DNA of 64,000 nucleotides from Sandaracinaceae bacterium (GCA_016706685.1 JADJJE010000017.1:109483-173482), one strand, 5' to 3'; positions 17,365 through 27,789 are shown, counted from the first letter of the stretch. Translations and numbers: made by a program. The notes: generated by a model not told the origin, from the letters alone.

Positions 17365-20300
17365 TCAGGAAGCGTGGTCGAGCTTGGCGCGGGCCCCCCA
17401 CGCGGCACACGTCGTCCGCGCGGCGGCATGATGGTGGGCGGCTTCCTCCGGCCGACCGAGGAGCCGTAGGCTGCGCTCCAACAATTCGTGCGCGGTGACG
17501 GTCTCCACCACCCACGCGTTCGCCACGGACTGTGTCAGAGCCTCCTCGAAGGCGCGGTGGGCCCCTTGCAGGTCACCGTCCAAGCGATGCAGCTCGCCTT
17601 CCACCAGCAGCACGCGGTGAGCAAAGTTGATGGGAGCCTGCCCCGAGAGTTCACGCAGGGCGGAGAGACTCTCTTCGATGCGCGGCCGGATGTGTGCGCG
17701 CTCGGCGTCACTCAGCTCGTCCCACGCGGCTGCGGCCGAGAGCGCCGCGAACTGATGGCACAGTGGGACCATCCAACAGGAGGGCACCGCGTCGAGATGC
17801 GCGCGGGCGATCTCGAGGTGCATCGACGCCTCACGGGGGCGCCCGAAGTAGAAGCGCGCCATCCCCATCGCCACACGATGCACACAGATGCTCCCGCGCG
17901 CGTCGGTGGCCTCGGCGGCAGCCAGGGCAGCAGCCTCCGAGAAGCGCTCGTCGTCCAGGTTCCATGGCTCCGGCTTGGCCCCGGTCAGCCCCTTCAGCAG
18001 CTGCTCGAACGGGGCGTGCAGGTGGATGGCGTTGATCTGCCCGAACGACCGGATCTGCTGGCCGAGCCACAGCGCATCATCGCACAGCGGCGCAAGGCTC
18101 TGCCCAGCAGCGAAGGCCATGTACGTGGACATGTGCGCCGCATAGGAGCCATATTCGAAGTCCCCCGTGCGCTGGGCCAGGTCGAAGACCGCGCGCGACG
18201 AGACCACCACGGAGCGCAGCGGCACGATCCAAGGGCACACGAAGTTGAACACCACGTGGCGCGTAGCGGCCTCGAGGCTGCGGTCCTCCCAGCGGTCGAG
18301 CAGCTTGATGGCCAGCTGCCCCCAGCCGTGAGAGACCGGGAACATGCCGGCCGAGTTGAGGATCAGCCCGAACAACGCCAGCGCGTTGGGCGTGGCCGTG
18401 GACAGCCCCTTTTCGATGGACGTGGTCACCAGGTTGCAGGCCATCAGTGCGAGCAGCCGCTGCTGAGCGAAGAACGCAACGGGGCAGAGGCGTACCTGAA
18501 TGCGCATGGCCGCCAGCACCTGAGGATCGCGCGCGTCGGGCAGCGCCGCGAGGCCCTCCTGTCCGACACGCGTCAGGTCTTCGAGCGCACGACCGAAAGC
18601 GGCACCCACGGACGCCTCGTCGGGATCGCGTGGAAGGTGCACCCCCAGCAGCCCGAGCACGGCGAGCCCGGCATCGATGGCCGCGATGTACTCATGGCGG
18701 CCGGCGAGCGCGTCGATCTGCACCACCCAGGCCGTCATCTGGTCCAACAGGGTGCGACTGTTCGCCTTCACCTGGGCGATGCGCTCGTCCATGACCGCCC
18801 AAGCGGCGTTGAGATACGCTGCCTCCGCAGCACCGGCGTGCAGCCCCAAGCTGGTCTCGTAGTCGCTCGTCCAGCAGTCGTCCGGTAAGAGCGCGATGCC
18901 GTCTTCGAAGCAGCGCAGAGCCAGGGGGAACGACGCGGCCTGCCGCGCCTGGCGCCCCGCCAAGAGGTGCATCCGCGCTGCTGCGATGCGCTCCTGAGGT
19001 TCACTCAGCAGCGACCCGGCGGCTGCGAGGTGTCGCACCGCGTCGAAGAGCCAAGCACCTGGCGCTGCCTCCTCGACCAGGGTGGAGAGCGATCGGCCGA
19101 GCGCGAGGTGCAGGGCGGCCGTGCGCTCGGAAGACAGCTGGGCCAGCACGGACTCGCGCATGCGGTCGTGATAGATGCCCACGCGATCGCCGGCGCGCAC
19201 GCCCGCGCTCTGCACGAAGTGGGCGCGATGCAGCGCGGAGAGCACACGGGGCACATTGCCATCGAGCCCTGCAGCGCGGCAGGCCACAGTACGGGGGATG
19301 GGGTTGTTGGCCACAGCCAGCACCTCGACCAGCGCCCGCTCTGGACCCGGCAGCGCCTGCGCCCGCTGCGCGAGGGCATCGTCGAGGCGCACGGTCCTCG
19401 GGTCGCTGCCGCGTTGCTGCGTGGCGGAGAGAGCGAGCTCTTCCAAGAAGAAGGGGACACCCCCCGACTCGGCGGCAATGGCACCTGCCAGCGTCTCGGG
19501 CAGACCGAGAGAGCGCAGTGTCAGGCGCGCGAGGTCTTCGGCTTCTGCCGCCGAGAGCGGGCCCAGCTCGAGGAACACCGCGCGGCTCGCGGGCAGTTCG
19601 CCCACGGTCGTGAGGAAGCGCGCCGCGTCCGCGGACTCCGCGGCCTCTTTGGGTCGCAGCGACAGCGCGAGCAGGAGCCTCGGGGGCGCCCCGTGCAGGA
19701 GCTTCCAAAGCAGCGAGAGGCTGTCCGCGTCGGCCCACTGTAGGTCGTCGATTTCGAGCACCAGCGGCTGCTGCCCAGCGAGCTTCACCAACAGCTGGTA
19801 GAGCGCCTCGAGGACGCGCCGACGGAGCTCGAGCGCGGGCACCGTGGTTCCGTCCGACGCCCGCGCACGGCCATGCCGAGCGAGCACGGGAAACACCTGC
19901 GTCAGCTCGTCGAACCAGGGAGGGAGGACCCGCGCGAACTCGTGCTCGTCATACGTGGAGAGGCGCACCGCGAGCGCGTCGATCATCCCGTCGAAGGCCT
20001 TGTACGGAACCGACTCCCGCTCGTAGCAGCGACCCCGCAGCACCAGCACATCGCGTCCACCCTGCGGCTCGTCGAAGCAGCTGTGCACCAGCGCGCTCTT
20101 TCCGAGCCCCGAGCCCCCTTGCACCAGGGCGACGACGCTGGCCCCGTCGCACACGCGCGCGAGCGCGCTCTGGAGCACCTCGCGCTCGCGCGAGCGCCCC
20201 ACCAAGGGGTGGCCCGACATACTCTCCGCCGTGTGCTGCCGAGCGAAGCCCAGGGCCCCGCGGATCTCGGCGATGGAGGGGCGCTCGTCGGCATGACGCG

Positions 20301-21151
20301 CCAACAGACGATGGCAGATGTCCGCGATCTCGCGCGGGACGTCGGCGACCACGTTCTCGAGCCGCGGCGCCTGCGGAACGTTGACCCACTTGTCGGCGAC
20401 GGGCAGTTGCCCGCTGAGCAGCTGGAACATCACGCACCCGAGGGCGAACAGGTCCGACTCCGGCGTGGCCGACGCGCCGATCCATAGCTCGGGTGCCATG
20501 TAGGGCGGCGTCCCGATCACCGAGCGTTCGCTGTGCAGCCGGGTGCTCTGGCCGATGCGCTGTGCGAGCCCGAAGTCCAGGATGCGGACGTCGCCGTTGG
20601 GCTCCACCAGGATGTTGCTGGGCTTCAGGTCCTGGTGGACCACGCCGCGCTGGTGCAGGTACTCGAGCGCATCCAGGATCTGCGCCAGCGTGTGGCCGAA
20701 GAATTCGAGGTCGCACACCGGCGTGTCGATCCTCGGTCCCACGGGCTCGGCCATCGTCTCGGCGTCCGAGCTGACACTCGGCCTCGCCACCCGGGTCGCG
20801 GAGTCGGCCGCTCGGAGCACCGCGCGAGGGCCGCTCACGTAGGCGTCGTCGATGGTCCGGCGAATTGGTGAAGAACCACAGTCCGTCGTGGCAGCCCAGT
20901 TCGTACAGCGGCACCAGGTTTCGGTGCGAGAGGTCCGCCACCGCGCGGAACTCGTTCTTGAAGAGCAGCAGCCGGTCCGGCGCGATCTCGCGCACGCGCA
21001 GCGTCTTGAGCGCCACCCTCCCGCCGTGCTCGGTGTCGATGGCCTCGTAGACGTCACCCATTCCCCCGTGGCCGATGAGGCCGACCACGTCGTAGCGCCC
21101 GACGCGCACGGGGACCTTTCCGACGGCTTCTCGCAACGAGGAGGATTCCAT
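17365..21151 (-). CDS. Ser/Thr protein kinase fused to AAA/TPR-type ATPase, interrupted by one frameshift
   Basis: This about 1260-residue kinase-ATPase is read in two frames. The first frame starts at ATG 21151 and holds the glycine loop (IGHGGMGDVYEAID), the lysine strand (VALKTLRV) and LYELGCHDGLWFFT. The second frame takes over near 20855-20875 with the catalytic loop VVHQDLKPSN, LDFGLA and APELW. An ATPase module follows (Walker A GGSGLGKSAL, Walker B LVLEIDDLQWADADS), then about 700 helical residues with TPR-like character. Removing one A from the AA at the junction restores a continuous frame. This architecture is common in myxobacterial signalling. An indel in the assembly or a real pseudogene are both possible. 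Confidence 0.82.
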
Positions 21152-21214
21152 GGATGGGTCCGCCCATGAGACACCATTCCCACCGGGTTGAAAAGTCAGA
21201 CCCGCAAACGCTGG

Positions 21215-22843
21215 CTAGAGGTGCGCGCTGCCGAGGGGCGCACGTTCGCACGCCAAGAGCGCTTCGTAGTAGCGCCGAGCGGGGTCGCTGAGCGGCCGAG
21301 CCGAAAGGACGCGCGCCAACCGCCGCGTCTCGAAGGCCCGCGCGAGCCGCATCTGCAGCACCCAGCGGAGCCGCAACGGGTCCTCCTCCATCAGCAAGCG
21401 GTCGCTCGTCTCCTGCAGCCGGGCGTGGACGCGTGCTTCTCGGGAGTCGAGCAGCGCCGCCACGGCAGAAGCGTTCGCACTCAGCGTCGCCTCGAAGTCC
21501 GCGCGGAAGGGGTCCAGCAGCTCCGGCCAGCGTGTCGCCACCGACAGACGGATGGCATGGAGCGCGTCTTCCTCCGCCACCAGCTGCTCGTCGATGCGGG
21601 CGGCCAGCGTGTCCAGCTGAGCCTCGGCGGACACGCGAGCCGCGGCGACAGCGCTCTCTTCGGCGAGCCCCAGACGCGCGCCCAGTGCGGCGATCACGGC
21701 GTCGTCCTCCGGCGTGTTGTAGTTCGTCGGCGGGACCTCGTTGCTCGCCGCGGCTGAGAGGTCGAGCGAACGCAGAAAGCGCTCGCTGGTGGTCGACGGC
21801 ATGTCGATCGACTCGGAAGCCATGCGTGCGCGCGTGTGCGCCTCGAGCAGCCCGATGCGTCCGTCTGCGTCCAGATCAATCCCGGTGGCGGACTGCCCGT
21901 CACGCGTCTGCCCACGCAGCGCGTGCAGCAGGTGCAGCGCGTAGCCCTCTTGGGCTTGGCGGTCGGGGTTCGCGTCGCAACCGTTGGACTCGTGCTCGGC
22001 CGAGGTGGCGAAGAGCCCGCACGCGCCATGCCGGGCCGGACCCGCGCTGACGTCGGCGCCCGCGAAGGCGAGCTCGGCGAAGCCGCCACCGAAGCACGCC
22101 GTGATGACGAAGCGCGCGCTGCGCCGTGCATCCGGGCTGGCCACTGCGGCGGCGAGCTCGCGGGCGTCGAACGAGCTGTCCTCCCAGAGCAACACGTAGT
22201 TCTCGGCGGGGCTCTCGCCCACGTCTCCGTGCGCCGCGATGAACACGTCCAGCCGCTCCCCTGGGAGCGCCAGCTGCCCCTGCAGGGTGGCCAACACGGC
22301 GGCGGCCTCCGCCGGCGCGTCCACTTTCAGACGCGGGATGCGAAAGCGCGCGTCACGCTCCGGGCGAGGGTCGAGGAGCCTGCCCAGCTCGGCACGCAGG
22401 CCCTGGTGGGCGTCGCCATCGGGCTCGGCCGCAGGGTCCAGCACCTGAACGGCGCGCACCCCCGGCCCCCCCGCGAACAGCACGGCCCCCGGCACCTCGC
22501 GCGCGCCCGCCAGCTCGACGAACAGCGCGAGGTCCTGCTCGAGCTGCACCTGGGTGGCGGTCGGGTCGGCGCCACCACCCACAGCGAGCCAACGCAGCAC
22601 CCCACGCTGAGAGAGGTCCACGGCCGCGAAGGACCGACCCGCGACCGTGCCCGCGCGCTCGGTGGCGACACTCACGCTGTTGCCCGACGGCGCCGACGCC
22701 GGCGTCGTGGCCGCTCCGTGCTGGGCCGACCAGGTGGCGAACAGGGTCCCCCCGGCGACCCCGCCCAACACGAACAGCAGCGCTCCGCGTGCGCCCGGCC
22801 CAGCCCACCACCTGTCTCGTCGCTCGCTGCCGGCCGGGTTCAT
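21215..22843 (-). CDS. membrane-anchored caspase-fold (clan CD) peptidase-like protein
   Basis: A 542-residue protein with one N-terminal transmembrane helix (GALLFVLGGVAGGTLFATW). A domain at about residues 75-330 shows caspase/legumain features: strand LDVFIAAHGD with His205 and strand ARFVITACFGG with Cys250. The 45-residue spacing fits the His-Cys dyad of clan CD, and an FDARELAAAV segment lies between. An EF-like GIDLDADGRIGLLE loop follows, resembling a calcium site. The C-terminal about 170 residues are helical and Glu/Arg/Leu-rich. The substrate is unknown. The gene is divergent from the GGCT-like gene with only 25 bases between start codons. Confidence 0.72.
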   Translation of the reverse strand: MNPAGSERRDRWWAGPGARGALLFVLGGVAGGTLFATWSAQHGAATTPASAPSGNSVSVATERAGTVAGRSFAAVDLSQRGVLRWLAVGGGADPTATQVQLEQDLALFVELAGAREVPGAVLFAGGPGVRAVQVLDPAAEPDGDAHQGLRAELGRLLDPRPERDARFRIPRLKVDAPAEAAAVLATLQGQLALPGERLDVFIAAHGDVGESPAENYVLLWEDSSFDARELAAAVASPDARRSARFVITACFGGGFAELAFAGADVSAGPARHGACGLFATSAEHESNGCDANPDRQAQEGYALHLLHALRGQTRDGQSATGIDLDADGRIGLLEAHTRARMASESIDMPSTTSERFLRSLDLSAAASNEVPPTNYNTPEDDAVIAALGARLGLAEESAVAAARVSAEAQLDTLAARIDEQLVAEEDALHAIRLSVATRWPELLDPFRADFEATLSANASAVAALLDSREARVHARLQETSDRLLMEEDPLRLRWVLQMRLARAFETRRLARVLSARPLSDPARRYYEALLACERAPLGSAHL

Positions 22844-22868
22844 GGGGCCTGCGTATCAGCTCGCTTCC

Positions 22869-23579
22869 ATGCATGCTATCCCTCTCCGCGTGTCGCGTGC
22901 CCTGCCCCGCTTCGTGCCCCTCTCCGCGAGCGAGCTCGCGCAGGCCCAGCCGAGCACCGTCCTGTTCCTGGGCGACGTCCGCGTGGAGCAGGGTCCCGAG
23001 GGCGCAGCTGCGCGGCTGGTCCAGGCCACGGGCGGCACACTGCCAGGCCGCTTGGAGTCAGGAGCGGCCGCCGGTCAGCCCACCATCACGGCGCGCGCGG
23101 TGCGTGGCGACGGAACAGTGCTGGACGTGTCGCTCGGGCCGCTGCTGGGCGGCGTGTCGTCCCCTCCCGTCGCCGGCGTGTTCGTCTACGGCACGCTGAT
23201 GCACGGCGAAGAGCGCGAAGGAGCCATCCGCAGCGTGCTGCCATCCGTCGCCCCGGTCGACGGATGGGTGACGGGCGCGCTCGTCCACTTGGGCGCCTGG
23301 CCCGGCCTCGTCGGCGGCGAGGGTCGCGTCCACGGGGAGCTGTTCCTCACCCCGGAGCTCGCACCGCTGCTGGCCGTGTTGGACCCCATCGAGGACTTCA
23401 CGGGGTTCCACACGCTGCCCACCGAGTACGTGCGCGTGGTGCTCCCCGTGGCCACGGTCAGCGGGCGAGTGTGGGCTTGGGGCTATCGCTACGTCGGCGA
23501 CATCACCCACGCTCTCCCCATCCCCGGTGGCCGCTGGCGCGACGCACCACGCCGCCTGGGGAATGCACGCCGCTCGTGA
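22869..23579 (+). CDS. gamma-glutamylcyclotransferase (GGCT/AIG2)-like protein
   Basis: A 236-residue protein. The C-terminal half is a GGCT fold: substrate loop VFVYGTLMHGE, then GALVHLGAWPGLV, VHGELFL and the catalytic-region LDPIEDFTGF, ending with WGYRYVGD. The N-terminal about 100 residues have no recognisable domain. Family members release 5-oxoproline from gamma-glutamyl peptides, but many bacterial copies are uncharacterised. I took the ATG at 22869 (MHAIPLRVS); the ATG at 22842 lies inside the divergent neighbour's start. Confidence 0.82.
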   Translation: MHAIPLRVSRALPRFVPLSASELAQAQPSTVLFLGDVRVEQGPEGAAARLVQATGGTLPGRLESGAAAGQPTITARAVRGDGTVLDVSLGPLLGGVSSPPVAGVFVYGTLMHGEEREGAIRSVLPSVAPVDGWVTGALVHLGAWPGLVGGEGRVHGELFLTPELAPLLAVLDPIEDFTGFHTLPTEYVRVVLPVATVSGRVWAWGYRYVGDITHALPIPGGRWRDAPRRLGNARRS

Positions 23580-23596
23580 CGCGGTATAGGGAGACC

Positions 23597-24229
23597 ATGT
23601 CCGCGCGCCCTCTCCCGCTGCTGCCCGCGCTCGTGATCGCTACCGCCCTGGCCGAGGCCCTGGGCCTTGTCGTCGCGCGGGCGCTCTCCGTGCTGGTGGC
23701 CAACGCCGCCGTCGAGCCCGGCAGCACGGCCGCGAGCTTCTTGCCGCTGCTGGGCGTGCTGGGGGGGCTGCTCGAGGGGCTCATGCTGGGTGTGGCCCAG
23801 GGTGTGGTCCTGGCGCGACACGGATACACCAACGTCCGTTCGTTCGCGTTGGCCTCCACGCTCGGGATGGGCATCGCGTGGGGCCTGGTCATGGTGCTGG
23901 CGGCGCTCGAGCCCGCCGTGCCCACGTCGCCGGGGCTCGACTTGCTGGTGGCCATGCTGGCGGGGGCTGGGCTCGGAGCCATCCTAGGCCTGCTCCAGCG
24001 GCGCGTGCTCTCGCCCGTGCCCGGACGCTTCGCGCTGCACAGCGCGCTCGGCTGGTGCGCCGGCTTGGTCGCCACCCTCTTCGTGGAGCAGTTCGTGCCC
24101 ACCGCCGCGTCGGACGGCTACAGCTTCGCGGCCAGCGCGCTGGGCGGGGCGCTCACCGGCGGCATCGTGGGCCTGGTCGTCGGCGGGGCCTTTCCACGCA
24201 CCCGGCTCGTCGCGCCCGACGTCGCCTGA
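23597..24229 (+). CDS. polytopic membrane protein, function unknown
   Basis: A 210-residue protein with about six hydrophobic helices rich in Gly, Ala, Leu and Val (LLGVLGGLLEGLMLGVAQGVVL, LLVAMLAGAGLGAILGLL, GGALTGGIVGLVVGGA). Small-residue GxxxG patterns repeat between helices. An AGGGAG-like ribosome site precedes the ATG by 5-6 bases. It starts 17 bases after the GGCT-like gene and ends 62 bases before homoserine dehydrogenase, so all three may share a transcript. No transporter signature was recognised. Confidence 0.8.
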   Translation: MSARPLPLLPALVIATALAEALGLVVARALSVLVANAAVEPGSTAASFLPLLGVLGGLLEGLMLGVAQGVVLARHGYTNVRSFALASTLGMGIAWGLVMVLAALEPAVPTSPGLDLLVAMLAGAGLGAILGLLQRRVLSPVPGRFALHSALGWCAGLVATLFVEQFVPTAASDGYSFAASALGGALTGGIVGLVVGGAFPRTRLVAPDVA

Positions 24230-24291
24230 AGCGCGGCTCCGCGCCGCGGCCACGGTGCGCACCCCGCAGCGGGCTGCTACGGTCGCCCCAG

Positions 24292-25614
24292 ATGACCAAG
24301 TCGATCGGTATCGGGCTCGTGGGTTGTGGCGTTGTGGGGACGGGGCTCCTCCAGCTGCTGAAGGAGAACGCGTCTGCCATCGAGGGCCGCCTCGGCGTGC
24401 CGCTCGACGTGCGCCGCATCGCCGTGCGCGACATCGGGAGCGTGCGCAGCGAGCTGGTGCCGCGCGAGAAGCTCACCACGGACCCGATGGAGCTCGTGAA
24501 CGACCCCGAGATCCAGGTCATCGTCGAGGTCATGGGCGGCGTCGAGCGGGCGTACGAGGTGGTGCGCGCCGCCATCTTGGCCGGCAAGCACGTGGTCACC
24601 GCCAACAAGGCGCTGCTCGCCGAGCGCGGCGCCGAGATCTGGAACCTCGCCGAAGAGCAGGGCGTGGACCTCTACTACGAGGCGGCCGTGGCCGGCGGCA
24701 TCCCCATCATCCGCGTGCTGCGCGAGGCGCTCGCGTCGGAGCGCATCCTGGCCATCCGCGGCATCGTGAACGGCACCAGCAACTACATCCTCTCGCGCAT
24801 GACCGAGGAGGGGCTCTCGTTCGACGTGGCCCTCGCCGAGGCGCAGGCCGCGGGCTACGCCGAAGCCGACCCCACGCTCGACGTGGGGGGCGGCGACGCG
24901 TGCCACAAGATCGCCATCCTCGCGACGCTGGCCTTCGGGCAGCGCGTGCCGGCCGACCAAATCCCCACCGAGGGCATCGACCGCCTCTCGCCCGTGGACA
25001 TCACCTTCGCGCGGCGGCTCGGCTTCATCATCAAGCCGCTCGCCGTGGCGCGCGTGGCCGGCGACGCCCTCGACTTGCGCGTGCACCCTGCCCTGGTCCC
25101 CGTGGAGGCCACCTTGGCCACCGTGCACGGCGCCCTCAACGCCGTGGCCATCGAAGGCGCGCTCTTGGGCCCCGTGCTCATGAGCGGCCCCGGCGCAGGC
25201 GCTGGCCCCACCGCCACCAGCGTGGCGGGCGACGTGCTGGACATCGCGCGCAACCTCGAGTGCCGCGCGCACTCGCGCGTGCCGGCGCGAGGCTTCCGCC
25301 GCGTGGCGCTGAGCGACGCCAAGCTGCGCGACATCGGCGACCATCGCGGCCGCTTCTACCTGCGCCTCACGGTGGACGACCGCCCGGGCGTGCTCGGCGC
25401 GGTGACCAGCGCCCTGGGCGACAACGACGTGTCCATCGAGCAGATGTTCCAAGAGGGCGGCTGGCAGCGCGGCAAGCGCAGCGACACCGGCCCCGTCTCC
25501 GTGGTGCTGCTCACGCACCGCGCCACGGAGCGCAACGTGCGGGCCGCCCTGGCCGTCATCGAACAGCACGACGCCATCGTGGCCCCCACCCAGCTGCTGC
25601 GCATCGAGGAGTAG
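24292..25614 (+). CDS. hom: homoserine dehydrogenase
   Basis: A 440-residue enzyme reducing aspartate semialdehyde to homoserine for threonine and methionine synthesis. It shows the NAD(P)-binding motif GLVGCGVVGTG (residues 8-18) and VVTANKALLA. The catalytic region is AVAGGIPIIRVLREAL, followed by GIVNGTSNYIL and the EADPTLDVGG segment. A C-terminal ACT domain (LRLTVDDRPGVLGAVTSAL) points to allosteric control, typically by threonine. Length matches the stand-alone bacterial form without a fused aspartokinase. Confidence 0.97.
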   Translation: MTKSIGIGLVGCGVVGTGLLQLLKENASAIEGRLGVPLDVRRIAVRDIGSVRSELVPREKLTTDPMELVNDPEIQVIVEVMGGVERAYEVVRAAILAGKHVVTANKALLAERGAEIWNLAEEQGVDLYYEAAVAGGIPIIRVLREALASERILAIRGIVNGTSNYILSRMTEEGLSFDVALAEAQAAGYAEADPTLDVGGGDACHKIAILATLAFGQRVPADQIPTEGIDRLSPVDITFARRLGFIIKPLAVARVAGDALDLRVHPALVPVEATLATVHGALNAVAIEGALLGPVLMSGPGAGAGPTATSVAGDVLDIARNLECRAHSRVPARGFRRVALSDAKLRDIGDHRGRFYLRLTVDDRPGVLGAVTSALGDNDVSIEQMFQEGGWQRGKRSDTGPVSVVLLTHRATERNVRAALAVIEQHDAIVAPTQLLRIEE

Positions 25615-26537
25615 CGCCTCGCGCGGGAGCAGCGCGGCGCTCGCGAGCGTGGCGCGCCAGCAGGTGGTGGGTGTTGGCGCCTCGCCGCAGCTGGCAGGGC
25701 GCAGCGCTTCGGCGTGGAGCTCTTGCTCCACCTCCACCCGCACCGCACCGCCAAGGGTCTCTAGCGTGACCTGCCGCGTGCTGCCGACGCTCACCGAGTG
25801 CAGTTCGCCCACCACAGCCTCGAAGGCACGTTCGTCGGTCTCCGTGCGGTAGGCCACGCTGGCAGCCTGCACCCACGCGGGGTCCTTGGTGCAGCCGCGC
25901 AGCCGCGCAGGAGTGTGCACGCGGTGCTGTCCCTGGGCGCTCAGGAAGGCCTCGGCTTCGTCCACGCCCACGCGCCCGTAGCAGTGCCCATCGGGCAGGC
26001 TCAGCACCACCGGCGCGAAGCGGTGTCCACCCAGGTGGCTCGTCTGCCAGGTGACGGGAAGCTCCGAGGCGGAGTGCGCGCCGCTCCCGGCCACGAGCGC
26101 ATCGAACAGGGGGTTGCCCTGCAGCGCGCAGCAGACGTCGCGGCGGCCGTGCGTGCACACGAGGGTCAGCGCCCGGCCCTCGGGCGTGGCGCCCGGCAGC
26201 GCGCCGTTGGTGAGCCAGGAACCCACGTCCACGCTGGGCAAGTCTTCCAGGCGCTCGAGCGGGAGGCGCGACACGAAGTGGCCGACTCGACAGAGGTACA
26301 CGGCGATGCTCCCGCGCGTCCGCCGCGGCGCACGGATGAACTGCAGGCGGAGCCCCGGGTGGCTTGCTCCACGGTTGCCAAGAAGGCGCGCACGGCCTCG
26401 GGCAGCTCGCTCGCCAGAATCTTGCTGGCCCAGCTCCCGCGTACCTCCACCAACAAGAAAGCCGACGCCTCGGGCGCGGTGCCCAGCATCGGCTCGCCTT
26501 GCTCGGCGCTCACCAGCGCGCAGCGCGCGCCGCTCAC
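25615..26537 (-). CDS. sucrase/ferredoxin-like (Suc_Fer-like) protein, frameshifted; 3' end unresolved
   Basis: The gene starts at GTG 26537, overlapping the upstream stop (GTGA). The first frame gives CALVSAEQGEPMLGTA and FLLVEVRGSWASK, the usual Suc_Fer N-terminus. The second frame gives VCTHGRRDVCCALQGNPL, WQTSHLGGHRFAPVVLSLP and CGEAPTPTTCWR, all family motifs with thioredoxin-like ferredoxin cysteines. The two frames join near 26352-26356 if one G is restored to a run of four. After the expected C-terminus the frame has no stop before the hom gene on the other strand, so a second error near 25600-25630 is possible. It lies downstream of atpG and a small gene on the same strand. The function of the family is unclear; it has a possible redox role. 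Confidence 0.7.
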
Positions 26538-26863
26538 TTTTCCGCGGGGATGGGCAGCGGACGCGCCATCTCTTCGGCGGCGGCGTCCGTACGCCCCTGC
26601 CGTCCCGCAGCGATCTTGGCGTTCCAGGCCTCGTGCTGCGCGGAGTACCCCGCCAGCAAGCGCTCGATCTGGCCGGCAAGCGCCGTCCACTGCGCCTTCT
26701 CGGCCGGGGCCGTGGCCGCAGCGAGCGCTGCACCCACCTGCTCCGAAGCGAAGCGCATGCGCGCCGCCGCCTCGTAGAAGTTGTCGCGTTTCGCGAACCC
26801 GGCCGCCTGGTTGAGCCAGACGGCGACGGTCTGCGTGTCGAGGGAGTCGGTGTGGTTGGCCAT
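26534..26863 (-). CDS. small helical protein of unknown function
   Basis: A 109-residue protein, mostly alpha-helical and Ala-rich (VWLNQAAGFAKRDNFYEAA, AALAAATAPAEKAQW) with a Pro-rich end. There is no signal peptide or catalytic motif. It begins 45 bases after the atpG stop on the same strand and overlaps the following Suc_Fer-like gene by 4 bases. It is therefore probably the first extra gene of the ATP synthase transcript. Coding is supported by the tight spacing on both sides. Confidence 0.6.
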   Translation of the reverse strand: MANHTDSLDTQTVAVWLNQAAGFAKRDNFYEAAARMRFASEQVGAALAAATAPAEKAQWTALAGQIERLLAGYSAQHEAWNAKIAAGRQGRTDAAAEEMARPLPIPAEK

Positions 26864-26907
26864 AGAGTGCTCGCGAACCGGTGTGATACCAGACCCGCGC
26901 GCCGGAG

Positions 26908-27789
26908 TCAGCCCTTGAGGGCCTCTGCGCCGCCGATGATCTCCATCAGCTCGGTGGTGATGGCCGCCTGACGCGCTCGGTTGTACTTGAGCGTGAGCCG
27001 GTCGATCATGTCGGAGGCGTTGTTGGTGGCGGAGTCCATGGCGGTCATACGTGCGCCGTGCTCGGAGGCCACGGACTCGAGCAGGCCGCGGAACACCTCG
27101 ACCTCGACGTACATGGGCAGCAGCCGGTCCAGCAGCTCGGGCTTGCCGGGCTCGTAGATGAAGTCGCCACCGACGTCGCCGCCTTCGGGGACTTCCGCCG
27201 GCACGATGGGCAGGAGGGACTCCACCCGCACGTCCTGCGAGATGGCGCTCTTGAACTCGTTGTAGACGAGGTAGCAAGCGTCGAGGTTCTCGGAGGTGTA
27301 CTCGTCGATGATGAAGCGAGCGATCTCTCCGGCGCGCTCGACCGAGAGGTTCTCGAACACCCCGGTGAACTCGTGGCGGATGTCCGCGTCACGGCGACGC
27401 AGGTGGTCGCGACCCTTGCGGCCGATGACCGCGAAGCAGACCTTCACGCCCGCCGCCTCGAGCTCGCGCCAGCGGCGGTCCGTGGCCTTGGTGATGCCCG
27501 AGTTGAACGCGCCCGCGAGACCGCGGTCGCTCGTGATGACCACGAGCATGACGTTCTTCTCGGCACGCCGCTGGAGCAGCGGGTGCATGGTCTCGGCCTC
27601 GTCCTCGTTGGTGCGCGCCGCGACCGAGCTCAAGACCTCGTAGGTCTTGATGGCGTAGGGGCGCAGCTCTTGGATGGCCTGCTGCGCCTTGCGGAGCCTC
27701 GCGGCGGCCACCAGCTTCATCGCGCGCGTGATCTTCTGCGTGCTCTTGACGCTGCCGATCCGCTTGCGAATCTCTTTGAGGTTCGCCAT
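26908..27789 (-). CDS. atpG: ATP synthase F1 subunit gamma
   Basis: A 293-residue rotor-shaft subunit. It starts with the hallmark MANLKEIRKRIGSVKSTQKITRAMKLVAAA region. Further family features are TSDRGLAGAFNSGI, and the C-terminal helix DSATNNASDMIDRLTLKYNRARQAAITTEL with the conserved ITTELMEI end. It couples rotation of the c-ring to catalysis in alpha3beta3. The gene is 6 bases downstream of atpA in the same operon. Confidence 0.98.
   Translation of the reverse strand: MANLKEIRKRIGSVKSTQKITRAMKLVAAARLRKAQQAIQELRPYAIKTYEVLSSVAARTNEDEAETMHPLLQRRAEKNVMLVVITSDRGLAGAFNSGITKATDRRWRELEAAGVKVCFAVIGRKGRDHLRRRDADIRHEFTGVFENLSVERAGEIARFIIDEYTSENLDACYLVYNEFKSAISQDVRVESLLPIVPAEVPEGGDVGGDFIYEPGKPELLDRLLPMYVEVEVFRGLLESVASEHGARMTAMDSATNNASDMIDRLTLKYNRARQAAITTELMEIIGGAEALKG

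Noticed and set aside
24277..25615. Continuation of the Suc_Fer frame through the hom gene on the opposite strand
   Set aside because: The continuation past about 25615 has shadow-type His/Gly/Ala composition and opposes a fully conserved enzyme.
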